A DNA stretch of 64,000 bases. Source: Chloroflexota bacterium (GTDB taxonomy: Bacteria > Chloroflexota > Anaerolineae > Aggregatilineales > Phototrophicaceae). Positions within the stretch are counted from its first letter, which is position 1. Every line of letters begins with the position of its first letter. The notes under the pieces were generated by a model that was given only the letters and a program-made list of their open reading frames with translations, searched no databases and had not been told where the DNA came from. Made by a program: the position numbers and the translations under genes. The stretch is from the NCBI GenBank assembly GCA_028875185.1, contig JAPPFH010000150.1, positions 1 to 64,000 on the forward strand, in the 5' to 3' direction. Below, one piece after another: positions 34,058 to 43,241 of this stretch.

Positions 34058-34639
34058 TTAAGCGTCTTTGAAGCTTACCCGCCGGTAAATCTCGCTCAGT
34101 GGGATTTCGCAGTCCGGCGTCGGAATTTGCAGGCTGGCATCCAACCCGGCATACTCGCGATACTGCCAGTCGTCGAAGGAGCGTGTGTGCGCTTCAATCA
34201 GCGGCTTGTCTTGCGCGACGAGGAAATAGCCCAGAAGCGAAGGAATCTGTCGGTACTGCTCCAGCTTTTGATTGCGGTCGACCATTTCCGTGGATGGTGA
34301 CAAGACCTCAAAAAGCAGCGTAGGATTCTCCAGCGAAGACTGCGGAGCGTCGGCGCGAATTTTCTGTTCACCACATACAACCATCACATCGGGGTAGGTG
34401 TATGTCCCCGCGAGATCGACCAGCACACCGACTTCAACGGCAAACACCTCACATGCCTGGCTGTGCAGTCTATCCTCAAGCGCGCGGGCAAGGTCCAGGA
34501 CGATACGATTGTGCGGTCTGCTTGCTCCTGGCATTTGAACGACCCTGCCCTTTACCAATTCATGTCTAAAGGTTTGTTGGCTTTCCCATTCCAAGAATTC
34601 GTCTACGGTCAGCAGGCGTTCCGCTACCTCTGTCGCCAT
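34058..34639 (-). CDS. Uma2-family (DUF820) putative endonuclease
   Basis: A 193-aa member of a second Uma2 subgroup (LLTVDEFLEWESQQTFRHEL, then YPDVMVVCGE and LLFEVLSPST), with the catalytic Lys likely in DRNQKLEQY. The start at 34639 has GGAG at good spacing. It stands between the ThuA operon and the GarR-like gene. Divergent from the other two Uma2 genes in the window. Confidence 0.8.
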   Translation of the reverse strand: MATEVAERLLTVDEFLEWESQQTFRHELVKGRVVQMPGASRPHNRIVLDLARALEDRLHSQACEVFAVEVGVLVDLAGTYTYPDVMVVCGEQKIRADAPQSSLENPTLLFEVLSPSTEMVDRNQKLEQYRQIPSLLGYFLVAQDKPLIEAHTRSFDDWQYREYAGLDASLQIPTPDCEIPLSEIYRRVSFKDA

Positions 34640-34730
34640 CATCCGCTCCAATTGTCGTAAGCGTACACGATGAGAATAACACATCTCCGCATGAAATGTT
34701 CGGTTTCGGTTTATGGCGCGTTGAAGCAAT

Positions 34731-35624
34731 TCAAGTCAAGCGCGCCTGGATCCCGGCCATCGCTTCCAGCGCCTTGATGATGCCGTGGTTGCCTTCAGCG
34801 CCCAGCCCCTGCGCCTGAAGCGTGCGATACAAATTGAAGCAGAGCGCGGTCGCGATTACCGGTATGCCCATCTCATCAGCCGCACCCAGCACCAGCCGCA
34901 GGTCTTTCTGCTGCAAATCAATCGAGAAGCCCGGCTCCCAATAATCGCTGATGACTTGGGGGCCGCGGTTCGCCAGCATCCAGCTGCCGGCCGCGCCGCC
35001 GGTCACGGCTTGCAGCATCTTGTCCAGGTCGACGCCGCCCGCCTGCGCGAATAGCAGCGCCTCGCTCGCCGCGAGCATATTGACCACGCACAGAATCTGA
35101 TTCGAGAGCTTGACCGTCTGCCCGGCGCCGGCTTCGCCGACGTGGGTGATGGTGGCGCCCATCGCTTCGAAGCAAGGCATGGCGCGCGAGACATCGGCGT
35201 CGAGACCGCCAATCATGATGCTGAGCGTGCCATTGGCCGCGCCCTCGCTGCCCCCGCTGATGGGCGCGTCGAGCATGGCCACGCCCTTCGCCTGGAGCCG
35301 CGCCCCGATCTCGACCGTAGTCTCAGGACTGATCGTGCTCATGTCGATCACCAGATCGCCGGCGGAGGCGCCATGAATCACGCCGTCATCGCCTAGCACA
35401 ACCGCCTCGACATCGGGCGTATCGCTGACGCAGATGATGGATATGTCGCTGGCTTCGGCGACGGCGCGGGGCGAGTCGGCGCCGCTTGCGCCGCGTTCGA
35501 CGAAGGGTTCCATGCGGCTCGCGGTGCGGTTCCAGACGGTGACCGCGAAGCCGGCTTTCATCAAGTTGTCGACCATGCCCCGTCCCATGATGCCCAAGCC
35601 GATGAACCCGATTTTCTCGCTCAT
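34731..35624 (-). CDS. GarR-like beta-hydroxyacid dehydrogenase
   Basis: A 297-aa NAD(P)-dependent enzyme of the tartronate semialdehyde reductase/3-hydroxyisobutyrate dehydrogenase family. Rossmann loop GFIGLGIMGRGM, substrate motif DAPISGGSEGA and catalytic lysine in AGQTVKLSNQ are all present. It would reduce a semialdehyde formed in sugar-acid breakdown, in line with the dehydratase and RraA-like aldolase nearby. Confidence 0.88.
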   Translation of the reverse strand: MSEKIGFIGLGIMGRGMVDNLMKAGFAVTVWNRTASRMEPFVERGASGADSPRAVAEASDISIICVSDTPDVEAVVLGDDGVIHGASAGDLVIDMSTISPETTVEIGARLQAKGVAMLDAPISGGSEGAANGTLSIMIGGLDADVSRAMPCFEAMGATITHVGEAGAGQTVKLSNQILCVVNMLAASEALLFAQAGGVDLDKMLQAVTGGAAGSWMLANRGPQVISDYWEPGFSIDLQQKDLRLVLGAADEMGIPVIATALCFNLYRTLQAQGLGAEGNHGIIKALEAMAGIQARLT

Positions 35625-35817
35625 TTTGGTTTGTCCTTATGTGTTCATATTCTTCCGAATTGATGTGGGCAATGGTAACGTGAATGAGTGGCGCGGTACA
35701 GGTCGAGGCAGCGGCCGGTCAATTGGTCCTATTGCAGTGCGAAGCGCAATGGACTACGCTGAGTTTACAGTTACATGCAGTGCCTTGAGTTTCTTGAAAG
35801 CGCTATGGAGGTGCAAC

Positions 35818-35997
35818 ATGCCCAATATGGGAATGATTGAATTGGCGATTGTCGTACAAATCCTGCTCATTTTGCTTTTTGTCGTGGTCGTTCCCTACCT
35901 GATCATTCGCCAGGCGGTGCTCTCCGCCCTGCGCAAGTTTTATCGCGAACTCGATGGAGCCGGGAAGAAGAAAATCCAGGCGCAAGCCAACTCCTGA
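35818..35997 (+). CDS. small membrane protein, 59 aa
   Basis: MPNMGMIELAIVVQILLILL and a further hydrophobic stretch to residue 32, then a basic amphipathic end (RKFYRELDGAGKKKIQ). A strong GGAGGTG site lies seven bases before the ATG. One membrane helix, cytoplasmic tail. The 193 bp upstream holds no gene. Function unknown. Confidence 0.65.
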   Translation: MPNMGMIELAIVVQILLILLFVVVVPYLIIRQAVLSALRKFYRELDGAGKKKIQAQANS

Positions 35998-36035
35998 TCG
36001 GGAGTGGTGAATTTCATTGATAGCGCGACAAACCC

Positions 36036-36190
36036 CCATCCCCGGCCCCTTGCCGTAGTGCAGTGTCTACGCGCACCCCACAAGGAGGGAAGGGGAGTTT
36101 TTCAAGGAATTACGGGCTTTGATGTCCCTCCCACATTTGCGCCGCGTAGACACTGGCGTTCGGGGAGGGGTTTGGGGTAGGGGGCAAAGC
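36036..36190. repeat. C-rich long repeat with GTGTCTACGCG cores on both sides
   Basis: The left part holds CCCCATCCCCGGCCCCTTGC and CAGTGTCTACGCGCACCCC; the right part holds the inverse, GCCGCGTAGACACTGGCG, then GGGGAGGGGTTTGGGG. The two halves form a large inverted repeat around GGGAAGGGGAGTTTTTC. It fills the 298-bp gap 35998-36295, in which I see no gene. Confidence 0.7.
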
Positions 36191-36295
36191 AGCGAGTATC
36201 CAGCAAATCCACCACTCCCCCTGATCGCGCGCATCGGTCAGATGAAGCGGCTTGTGCTATAATCTAAGCGACCAAATCAAGTAAGGGCATACGAA

Positions 36296-36589
36296 ATGTT
36301 GACTGACGACATCAGGCTCGAACGCATTGAGGGTGAGTACCAAACTGTGCGAACTACGCAGGATAAGCTGATGGATCGTATGAATGGACTTGGAGACGTC
36401 TTGCAGCAGCTTGCAGACCAGGTGGCCGCGAACGCGGCGGCAATAGAGGCGAATCGAGTGGCCATAGAAGCGAATCGCGAAGAGGTATTGGCGAATCGTC
36501 GAGCTATCGCTGAAAACAGCCAGATGCTCTCGGACATCATGGATCATCTGAAAGTGCCGCGCAAGACAACAGGTTTTCTGAGAGAGTGA
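36296..36589 (+). CDS. small coiled-coil protein with conserved C-terminal tail (copy 4), 97 aa
   Basis: MLTDDIRLERIEGEYQTVRT and IMDHLKVPRKTTGFLRE match the head and tail of the cluster at 24877-25604, over 10 kb away. The middle has an in-register repeat of AAIEANRVAIEANREEVLAN, a regular coiled coil. The convergent oxidoreductase gene ends 12 bp downstream. The family appears to vary only in coil length. Confidence 0.65.
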   Translation: MLTDDIRLERIEGEYQTVRTTQDKLMDRMNGLGDVLQQLADQVAANAAAIEANRVAIEANREEVLANRRAIAENSQMLSDIMDHLKVPRKTTGFLRE

Positions 36590-36601
36590 GGCTCTCCCGC
36601 G

Positions 36602-39600
36602 CTACTCGCCGGGCGCGTCAAATCCCAACTCCCGCACCGCCTCCCAGAAGCGCTCCACGTTGCCAAGCTTGACCTCATCGTAGCCGCGAATCATATCCGG
36701 CAGTTTCGCCAGCGCAACCGCTCGCGTCTGATTCTCAGCGCTCAAGTCTTCCAGCGCGGCGAAGACGAGCCGCCGATACTGCGCGATCAGGTCACGCTCG
36801 ACGCGCCGCACGCGATCGTAGCCGAAGAGATCAAGGCGCGTCCCGCGCAGGAAGCGCAGTTTATGCAGAGCGCGATAAACGAGATCAAATGAGCGTCCGA
36901 ACCTGATTTTGCCCTTGAGCCCGAGCGCTTTGAGAATCGGCGGCTGCAAGTGATAATGCAGCTTGGCGCGCGCGCCGAATTGCTCGGCAAGCGCCGCCCG
37001 CATTTCCGGCTTCAGGCTCAAGCGCGCCACTTCGTATTCGTCTTTGTATGCCATCAGCTTGAAGAGGTAGCGGGCGAAGGCTTCGCTCAACTCCGTTGAC
37101 GCTGGAATAGCGGCTTGCTCCGCCTCATACACCCGTTTCACATCGGCGATATAGCGCCGCGCGTAAGCTTCATTCTGGTAGGCGATCAACTCCGGGGCGC
37201 GAATCTCAAGCAGCCGTTTCAATTCGCCGCTTGCGCCGACGGAATCAATCAGTTGCCGCGCCGCCGCTGAGGGCGCCGCCACCGTCTCTACAGCGCCCGC
37301 CCGCTCGATTTTGAGGCTCTCCAGCCAGGTCGGCTCGGCGACCGCCAGACGCCCGGCGCGGAAGGCATGCTGGTTGTCCTCGACTTTGACGCCGTTCAGT
37401 TCGATGGCGCGCTCGATAGCGGCGGCCGACATCGGCAGCGTGCCCGCTTGATAGGCGGCGCCGATGACGATCATATTCGCCATCATGTGATCGTGAAACA
37501 GCGCTTCCGCCAGCCCAATGGCGTCGAAGAATACGTTGTCGCCGGCGAGCGTCTGGCGATTGATCAGCTCGAGCACATGATCGGCTTCGGGGTATTCGAC
37601 CGTCGTATCGCGCACCATTGCGCCGGTTGGCACTTGGCTGTTGCTGACGATGGCGATGCTGCGCTGCGGGTGGGCGCGGATCAGATTCTTTGATTCGGTC
37701 GCCGTCAGCGCATCAAAGACGAGGAAAGCGTCGGCGGCGGCCGCGCCAATCTTGGGCGCGATATCCAGCGGCTCGGAGGTGATCTTCAAGTTGGAGACGA
37801 CGGGTCCGCCTTTTTGGCTCAAGCCGGTTTGATCCAGCGAGCGCACATGAAAGCCATCCAGCGCCGCGGCCGTGCCCAGCACCTGATTCGAGGTGACCAC
37901 GCCGGTGCCGCCGATGCCCATGAACAAGATATTGGCGTTCCCGTTGACGCGGCGCTGCGGTTCGGCGATATCGCGCTCGACGCGGAAGCTCGGCTTGGCT
38001 GTATCAGCGCGCGATTCGTCAGGGATCACGCTCATGAATGCCGGGCAGTTGCCTTCGAGGCAGGTGTAATCTTTATTGCAGGACGACTGATGGATCTGAG
38101 TCTTGCGGCCGAACTCAGTCTCTACCGGCTGCACGCTAAGGCAATTCGATACCGAGCCGCAATCGCCGCAGCCCTCGCAGACCGCCTCGTTGATGACAAT
38201 GCGCAGCGCCGGGTCGGGCGCATATCCGCGCCGGCGTTTGCGCCGCAGATTGGCCGCGCACTCCTGATCGTAAACCAGCGCGGTGACGCCGGGTGTATCG
38301 CGCAGGAGCAGCTGCGCCTCTTCCATACGGTCGCGCTCCCAGACCTCCGACCCCGGCGCCCATGAAGCGTCGGGCGAGTAAATCTCCGGATCAGCCGAGA
38401 CGACAATCGTCTTTTTTACCCCTTCGGCGTAGAGAAGATGCGTCAGCTCTGGCACGGGCATCAAGCCGTCAGCCGCTTGCCCGCCGGTCATCGCCACCGC
38501 TGAGTTGTAGAGGATCTTGAAGGTCATGTTGGCGCCGGCGGCGGTCGCTTGGCGTATCGATAGCGAGCCGCTGTGGGCGAAGGTGCCGTCGCCGATGTTC
38601 TGGAAGATGTGATCGATATCGGTAAAGGTCTCGGCGCCGACCCAGTTAGCGCCCTCGCCGCCCATTTGCGTGACGCCGGCTGTGTTCCGGTCCATCAAAA
38701 TCGCCAGCGTGTGGCAGCCGATGCCCGCCGCCGCCATCGAGCCTTCTGGCACCTTGGTCGAGCGATTATGCGGGCAGCCCGAGCAAAAATAAGGTGAGCG
38801 CGATGCGATTGGGATCGTGCCCAAGGCGGGCGCCCGGTTGATCTCGCGCAGTCGGCGCTCCAGGAGCGGCGCGTCGACGCGCCCTTTCAGGCGCCGCGCC
38901 AGAACCCGCAATATCTCATCGGCATCCAATTCGTTATCGGCTTTGACCAGCTTGTTTCCCGCTTCGTCTTTCTTGCCGATGACGAGCGGCTCGTGCCCGC
39001 TGCCGTAGAGCGCTTCCTTGCAGAATACTTCAATGAAGGCGCGCTTCTCTTCAATGACGAGGATCTCATCCAAGCCGGCGGCAAATTCACGCAGGATTTC
39101 CGGCTCGAGCGGGAAGATCATACCCAGCTTGAGCAGGCGGATGCCCGCGCGTTCCAGCGCCGCGTCATCCAAGCCCGCCTCCAGCATCGCCGCGCGCAGG
39201 TCATACCAGGTTTTGCCGGCCGCGATAATGCCCAGCCAGGCATCAGCGGTGGGCAGGGCGATCTCGTTGATGCGATTCGCCCGCGCGAACGCCAGCGCCG
39301 CATCCAGCCGCGCGTCGTGGATCTCCTGCTCTTGTTGCAAGCTGTAGGGCGATATCAGATCGGGATTCTGGCGCGGCCGCCAGCGTTGACCGTTCAACTT
39401 GAATTCAGGTTGGACGCTGTTGACACGGTCGAAGCCGACCTCGACGCTGCTGTATTCATCGGCGACATCGGTGACTATCTTGAAGCCCACCCACAAGCCG
39501 CTGAAACGCGACAGGGCGAAACCCAGCAAGCCGAGATCGAGAATCTCTTGCGCGCTGCCTGGATAAAGTATCGGCATCAGCGCATCGTATAGCGCGACTT

Positions 39601-40120
39601 CCGAATGCGAAGGGATGGTGGAAGACTTGCACGAGGGGTCGTCGCCGGCCAGCGCCAGCACGCCGCCATGCTCGCCGACGCCGGTCAGATTGGCGTGCTT
39701 GAAGGCATCGCCGCTGCGGTCGACGCCGGGTCCCTTGCCGTACCAAATGCCGCAGACACCATCGTATTTGGGACCAGGCAGCAGATTGACCGTCTGGCTG
39801 CCCATGATGGCGGTGGCGGCCAGCTCTTCGTTCACCGCCGGGATGAAGCGGATATGATGCTCATTCAGCAGCCTCGGTATCCGCTCGAGCACGAAATCCA
39901 AGGCGCCCAGCGGCGAGCCGCGATAACCGGTGATCAAGCTGGCTGTATGCAGTCCGCGCAGATTGTCCGCCCGGTGCTGATCCATGGGCAGCCGCGCCAG
40001 CGCCTGGATCCCGCTCATGATCACGGTTCCGCTCGCGGCGGTATATCGATCTTCCAGCGTGAAATCCGCTAGCGTCGGCGATGAAGTCTGTGATTTGGGT
40101 GGCGCCTGTTCAACCAGCAT
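36602..40120 (-). CDS. fused 2-oxoacid:ferredoxin oxidoreductase (indolepyruvate ferredoxin oxidoreductase type)
   Basis: A 1172-aa single chain combining the domains of IorA and IorB. The N-terminal domain (about 40-450) and the thiamine-diphosphate domain (GCPHNRSTKVPEGSM, then GGEGANWVGAE) are followed by a ferredoxin-like part with CEGCGDCGSVSNCLS and CNKDYTCLEGNC. The gamma domain begins GIGGTGVVTSNQVLG. It would oxidise an arylpyruvate or branched 2-oxoacid to acyl-CoA, reducing ferredoxin. Start at 40120 has AGGA five bases upstream; an ATG at 40159 is possible. Confidence 0.85.
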   Translation of the reverse strand: MLVEQAPPKSQTSSPTLADFTLEDRYTAASGTVIMSGIQALARLPMDQHRADNLRGLHTASLITGYRGSPLGALDFVLERIPRLLNEHHIRFIPAVNEELAATAIMGSQTVNLLPGPKYDGVCGIWYGKGPGVDRSGDAFKHANLTGVGEHGGVLALAGDDPSCKSSTIPSHSEVALYDALMPILYPGSAQEILDLGLLGFALSRFSGLWVGFKIVTDVADEYSSVEVGFDRVNSVQPEFKLNGQRWRPRQNPDLISPYSLQQEQEIHDARLDAALAFARANRINEIALPTADAWLGIIAAGKTWYDLRAAMLEAGLDDAALERAGIRLLKLGMIFPLEPEILREFAAGLDEILVIEEKRAFIEVFCKEALYGSGHEPLVIGKKDEAGNKLVKADNELDADEILRVLARRLKGRVDAPLLERRLREINRAPALGTIPIASRSPYFCSGCPHNRSTKVPEGSMAAAGIGCHTLAILMDRNTAGVTQMGGEGANWVGAETFTDIDHIFQNIGDGTFAHSGSLSIRQATAAGANMTFKILYNSAVAMTGGQAADGLMPVPELTHLLYAEGVKKTIVVSADPEIYSPDASWAPGSEVWERDRMEEAQLLLRDTPGVTALVYDQECAANLRRKRRRGYAPDPALRIVINEAVCEGCGDCGSVSNCLSVQPVETEFGRKTQIHQSSCNKDYTCLEGNCPAFMSVIPDESRADTAKPSFRVERDIAEPQRRVNGNANILFMGIGGTGVVTSNQVLGTAAALDGFHVRSLDQTGLSQKGGPVVSNLKITSEPLDIAPKIGAAAADAFLVFDALTATESKNLIRAHPQRSIAIVSNSQVPTGAMVRDTTVEYPEADHVLELINRQTLAGDNVFFDAIGLAEALFHDHMMANMIVIGAAYQAGTLPMSAAAIERAIELNGVKVEDNQHAFRAGRLAVAEPTWLESLKIERAGAVETVAAPSAAARQLIDSVGASGELKRLLEIRAPELIAYQNEAYARRYIADVKRVYEAEQAAIPASTELSEAFARYLFKLMAYKDEYEVARLSLKPEMRAALAEQFGARAKLHYHLQPPILKALGLKGKIRFGRSFDLVYRALHKLRFLRGTRLDLFGYDRVRRVERDLIAQYRRLVFAALEDLSAENQTRAVALAKLPDMIRGYDEVKLGNVERFWEAVRELGFDAPGE

Positions 40121-40265
40121 TGTCGTCCTAACGGCCGTCCTGTGATCGAATGCCTTCATCTTCCTTTATAACAGATTACGCAGGGAATGGCATGTTTGTT
40201 CGCGGAATGCGGAATACATTGCAGGGGCGATTTACCAAGCCGCCCGAACGTGTAGCCTAATGATT

Positions 40266-40316
40266 GCGGGCGACCCAATGGGTCACGTAGACATAGACCT
40301 CCGGTAGCCCCTACAG
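40266..40316. repeat. hairpin repeat, 'filled' form
   Basis: GCGGGCGACCCAATGGGT and AGCCCCTACAG flank CACGTAGACATAGACCTCCG plus GT (22 nt). The same repeat without these 22 nt is at 40857-40886 and 11144-11173 in reverse orientation. Confidence 0.88.
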
Positions 40317-40335
40317 GTTTCTTCAGTAATCGCCG

Positions 40336-40842
40336 TTATATCGCCGTCAGCCAGGCGCTCGCCGCCAGGATCGCGACGGCGAGGAGCGCGATCACGATGG
40401 CGAGGCGCCGCTCGCGTCTTTGCAGACGCCGCCACTCAGCGGCATCGCCCTTGCCGCGTCCCCGCAGCAGGCTCGCGCGTTCCAGCGCCGGCGCCACCGC
40501 GAATTGCAGCAGCAAGCCGCAAAGCGCCATGACGATGATCAGAATATGCTTGATCAGCAGCGCCTGGCTCCAGCGATTGCTGAAGCGCAGCAGACCCTCG
40601 TAATTCGGGTCGGTCGACATTTGCAGCAGCCCAGTGACGATCAACACGGTCAGCGCCAGATTGCCCACGATTGTGAAGCGCTTGCGCAGGCGGGTCAGCA
40701 GCTGATAGAGGGCGGGCTGCTCCGCCAGCGCGCGGTTTAACTCCGGCACAACGAGAAAAGTAATGAGCAGGATGCCGCCGATCCAGATGACAGTGGCGGC
40801 GATGTGGAAGAACAGACTGAGCGCCAGAGCGGCTTCCGACAT
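40336..40842 (-). CDS. CopD-like four-helix membrane protein
   Basis: A 168-aa integral membrane protein with four hydrophobic segments: LSLFFHIAATVIWIGGIL, NLALTVLIVTGLL, ALLIKHILIIVMALCGLL and LAIVIALLAVAILAA. The His and Trp in the first helix and KH in the third match the CopD/DUF2214-like pattern, in which His residues bind copper or haem. A cytoplasmic basic loop lies before helix 4. No copper genes are nearby. Confidence 0.7.
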   Translation of the reverse strand: MSEAALALSLFFHIAATVIWIGGILLITFLVVPELNRALAEQPALYQLLTRLRKRFTIVGNLALTVLIVTGLLQMSTDPNYEGLLRFSNRWSQALLIKHILIIVMALCGLLLQFAVAPALERASLLRGRGKGDAAEWRRLQRRERRLAIVIALLAVAILAASAWLTAI

Positions 40843-40856
40843 GCGTTCCCCAAAAC

Positions 40857-40931
40857 CTGTAGGGGCTACCCATTGGGTCGCCCGCGTCCATACGGTTTCG
40901 ATGCCGGGCGAGCCAAGGCTCGCCCCTACAG
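40857..40931. repeat. two hairpin repeats, 'empty' forms
   Basis: 40857-40886 is CTGTAGGGGCTACCCATTGG followed by GTCGCCCGCG, without filler. 40904-40931 is GCCGGGCGAGCCAAGGCTCG followed by CCCCTACA, the simple palindrome. Both are in the leader of the CopD-like gene. Confidence 0.88.
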
Positions 40932-40982
40932 CTCCTTAATTTGAAAGCCACTAAGTTACTGTGACTTAGTACCGGACAAGCC

Positions 40983-41741
40983 CTACAGGTCGCTCTTGTG
41001 GCTAGCCCCCTCGCGCAGCCAAGCCTCGTATTCCGTCTGCGCCTCGTTATCCAGCGGATAATACTTATCGAGGCGCCCGCCTTCTTCCAGCTTCATGCGC
41101 GAGAAGACTTCCCATTCCGTTTTGGCGCCTGCGATCTCAACGATCTCGTCCGCCAGCGCGTAGGGCACGACTACCGCGCCGTCATCATCAGCCACAATGA
41201 TATCGCCGGGCACGATGAAGCAGCCGGCGCAAGCGATTGGCACGTTGACGGCATGAGGGAAGATATCGGTCTGCGTATGAAAATTCGGCGTCACGCCGCG
41301 CAGCCACAAGCCAAGATCAAGCTGCCGCACTTCGGGATAATCGCGGATGCAGCCATCGATGACCACGCCTTCGCCGCCCTGCGCCTTGAACGAGGTCAGC
41401 ATCATCTCGCCGAAGACGCCGCTGCTCATGCTGCCACGGGCATCGACGACGATGATGTCGCCCGGCTGACAGGCCATAATAGCGCGGCGATGCAATTCGC
41501 GTTCGGGCGCGGCGGCGTATTCATCGCCCCAATGCACATCCTCGCGCTTGGGCATAAATTGCAGCGTCACCGCTTGACCGCAAGCGACGGCGCCCGGATT
41601 AAATGGGCTCAAGCCGACCAGATGCGGATTGCGGATGCCAGCGCCTTTCGAGAGCGCGCCGGCGATGGTCGCCGTGCCGATATCGCGCAGGGCGTTCAGG
41701 GTCGCGCCATTGATTCGCTCGAATTGCGGTATTCCAGCCAT
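40983..41741 (-). CDS. RraA-family protein (oxaloacetate decarboxylase/aldolase-like)
   Basis: A 252-aa protein of the RraA/HMG aldolase family. Motifs: TATIAGALSKGAG, GDIIVVDARGSMSSGVFG and VIDGCIRDYPE, the last containing the Arg and Asp used for substrate and metal. Non-RNase members cleave or decarboxylate keto acids from sugar-acid or aromatic breakdown. The TAG stop (40983-40985) lies in a CTGTAGGG stretch typical of the repeat ends. Confidence 0.8.
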   Translation of the reverse strand: MAGIPQFERINGATLNALRDIGTATIAGALSKGAGIRNPHLVGLSPFNPGAVACGQAVTLQFMPKREDVHWGDEYAAAPERELHRRAIMACQPGDIIVVDARGSMSSGVFGEMMLTSFKAQGGEGVVIDGCIRDYPEVRQLDLGLWLRGVTPNFHTQTDIFPHAVNVPIACAGCFIVPGDIIVADDDGAVVVPYALADEIVEIAGAKTEWEVFSRMKLEEGGRLDKYYPLDNEAQTEYEAWLREGASHKSDL

Positions 41742-41964
41742 AGTGATCCTGCCGCTATTGCGTATCCGGTATATCGTCGGCGATTATACCAGCGACCGCA
41801 GGCTGTGTCCCATAATTGAATTGCGTACGCGCAGCGCCGGTTCGCCCCTACACGCATTCCTGAGTCAAGCATTACCTCTTATTCTGTTCGCCCGAGAATA
41901 CAGTCACATTTCCGTGCCTCATGCCGTATGATAGCGGGAAACTCAGCGTTGCGAGGTAAGGGAC

Positions 41965-43065
41965 ATGAGTTTAAGCATTGGTATCGTCGGCTTGCCCAAT
42001 GTCGGCAAGAGTACGCTTTTCAACGCCTTGACGCGCGCCCAGAAGGCGGTCGCCGCCAATTACCCGTTCAGCACGATTGAATCGAATCACGCGGTGGTGC
42101 CGCTGCCCGATGAGCGCCTTACGCGGCTGCAAGAATGGGTCGGCGTTGAGAATGCGATTCCCGCGCGCGTCGACTTTGTTGATGTGGCTGGTCTGGTCAA
42201 AGGCGCGCACAAGGGCGAAGGCTTGGGCAATCGCTTCCTCGGGCATATCCGCCATGTGGACGCCATCGCCCACGTGGTGCGCTGCTTTGATGACGACAAT
42301 GTCGCGCATGTCAACGAGAGGCCGCAGCCGGCCGATGATATCGCCGTCATCAATACCGAGCTGGCGCTGGCCGACTTGCAGCAGTTGGAGCGCTTGCTGG
42401 AGAAACTGGAGCGCGATGTCAAGGGCGACCGCAAGCTGCAAGGTCAACTCGAGATGGCGCGGCGGGCGCAAGCCTTCGTCGGCGAGGGGGCGCCGCTGCG
42501 CGACTTTGACGGGCGCGATCATACGGACTTCGCCGCCCTCGAATTTGAGATGCGTTTCCTTACATCGAAGCCGCTCATCTATGTCGCCAATGTGGACGAA
42601 GATGGCTTGCAGCGTGGCAACAGTTATCTGGATTCGGCCAAGGAAATAGCGGCGGCTGAAGGCGCGCTCTTGATCACCGTCTGCGCCGGGCTGGAGCAGG
42701 AGCTTTCGAGCTTGAGCGATGAGGAACGCGCCGAGTATCTCAGCGTCTATGGCTTGGCTGGCAGCAGCCTTGACGCGCTGATCAGCGAGAGCTACGATCT
42801 GCTCGGTTTGATCAGCTATTTCACCTTCAACGAGGACGAGACGCGCGCCTGGACAATTAGGCGGGGCTGGACGGCGCCGCAAGCGGCTGGCGTCGTGCAT
42901 ACCGATATGGAGCGCGGCTTCATCCGCGCAGAGGTGATTCCCTTCGCCGTCTTCGAGCGGCATCAAGACCGCAACGCCATCAAAGCGGCGGGCTTGCTGG
43001 GTGTCGAGGGCCGCGATTATGTCGTGCAGGATGGCGATGTGATTCTGTTTCGCTTCAACGTTTGA
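41965..43065 (+). CDS. ychF: redox-regulated ATPase YchF
   Basis: A 366-aa Obg-related ATPase. P-loop GIVGLPNVGKST at the N terminus, switch II DVAGLVKGAHKGEGLGN, the NVDE motif that replaces NKxD and favours ATP, a coiled-coil insert (LLEKLERDVKGDRKLQ), and a C-terminal TGS domain (TIRRGWTAPQAAGVVHTDM, then ERGFIRAEV). Length equals the family norm. It binds ribosomes and is involved in the oxidative stress response. AGGTAAGGG precedes the ATG. Confidence 0.95.
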   Translation: MSLSIGIVGLPNVGKSTLFNALTRAQKAVAANYPFSTIESNHAVVPLPDERLTRLQEWVGVENAIPARVDFVDVAGLVKGAHKGEGLGNRFLGHIRHVDAIAHVVRCFDDDNVAHVNERPQPADDIAVINTELALADLQQLERLLEKLERDVKGDRKLQGQLEMARRAQAFVGEGAPLRDFDGRDHTDFAALEFEMRFLTSKPLIYVANVDEDGLQRGNSYLDSAKEIAAAEGALLITVCAGLEQELSSLSDEERAEYLSVYGLAGSSLDALISESYDLLGLISYFTFNEDETRAWTIRRGWTAPQAAGVVHTDMERGFIRAEVIPFAVFERHQDRNAIKAAGLLGVEGRDYVVQDGDVILFRFNV

Positions 43066-43084
43066 GGCGCTCCAGAAAACGCTT

Positions 43085-43170
43085 TACCACCGAGGAAAAA
43101 GAGGCAACACAGAGAACTCACAGGAGATTGTCTTTGCATTGTGTCCTCGCTGTCCTCGTTCCACTCGGTA
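43085..43170. repeat. CTCTGTG-type intergenic repeat
   Basis: ACCACCGAGGAAAAAGAGGC, AACACAGAGAAC and GTGTCCTCGCTGTCCTCG form two facing half-copies of the repeat class seen at 24772 and 25662. It fills the gap between ychF and the convergent peptidase gene. Confidence 0.6.
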
Positions 43171-43241
43171 GTAAGAGACTCCGTATGGCGCCTTTGCCAT
43201 AGGCGGCTTTCCACAGAATGCGCTATTGCCTAGCGGAGGTT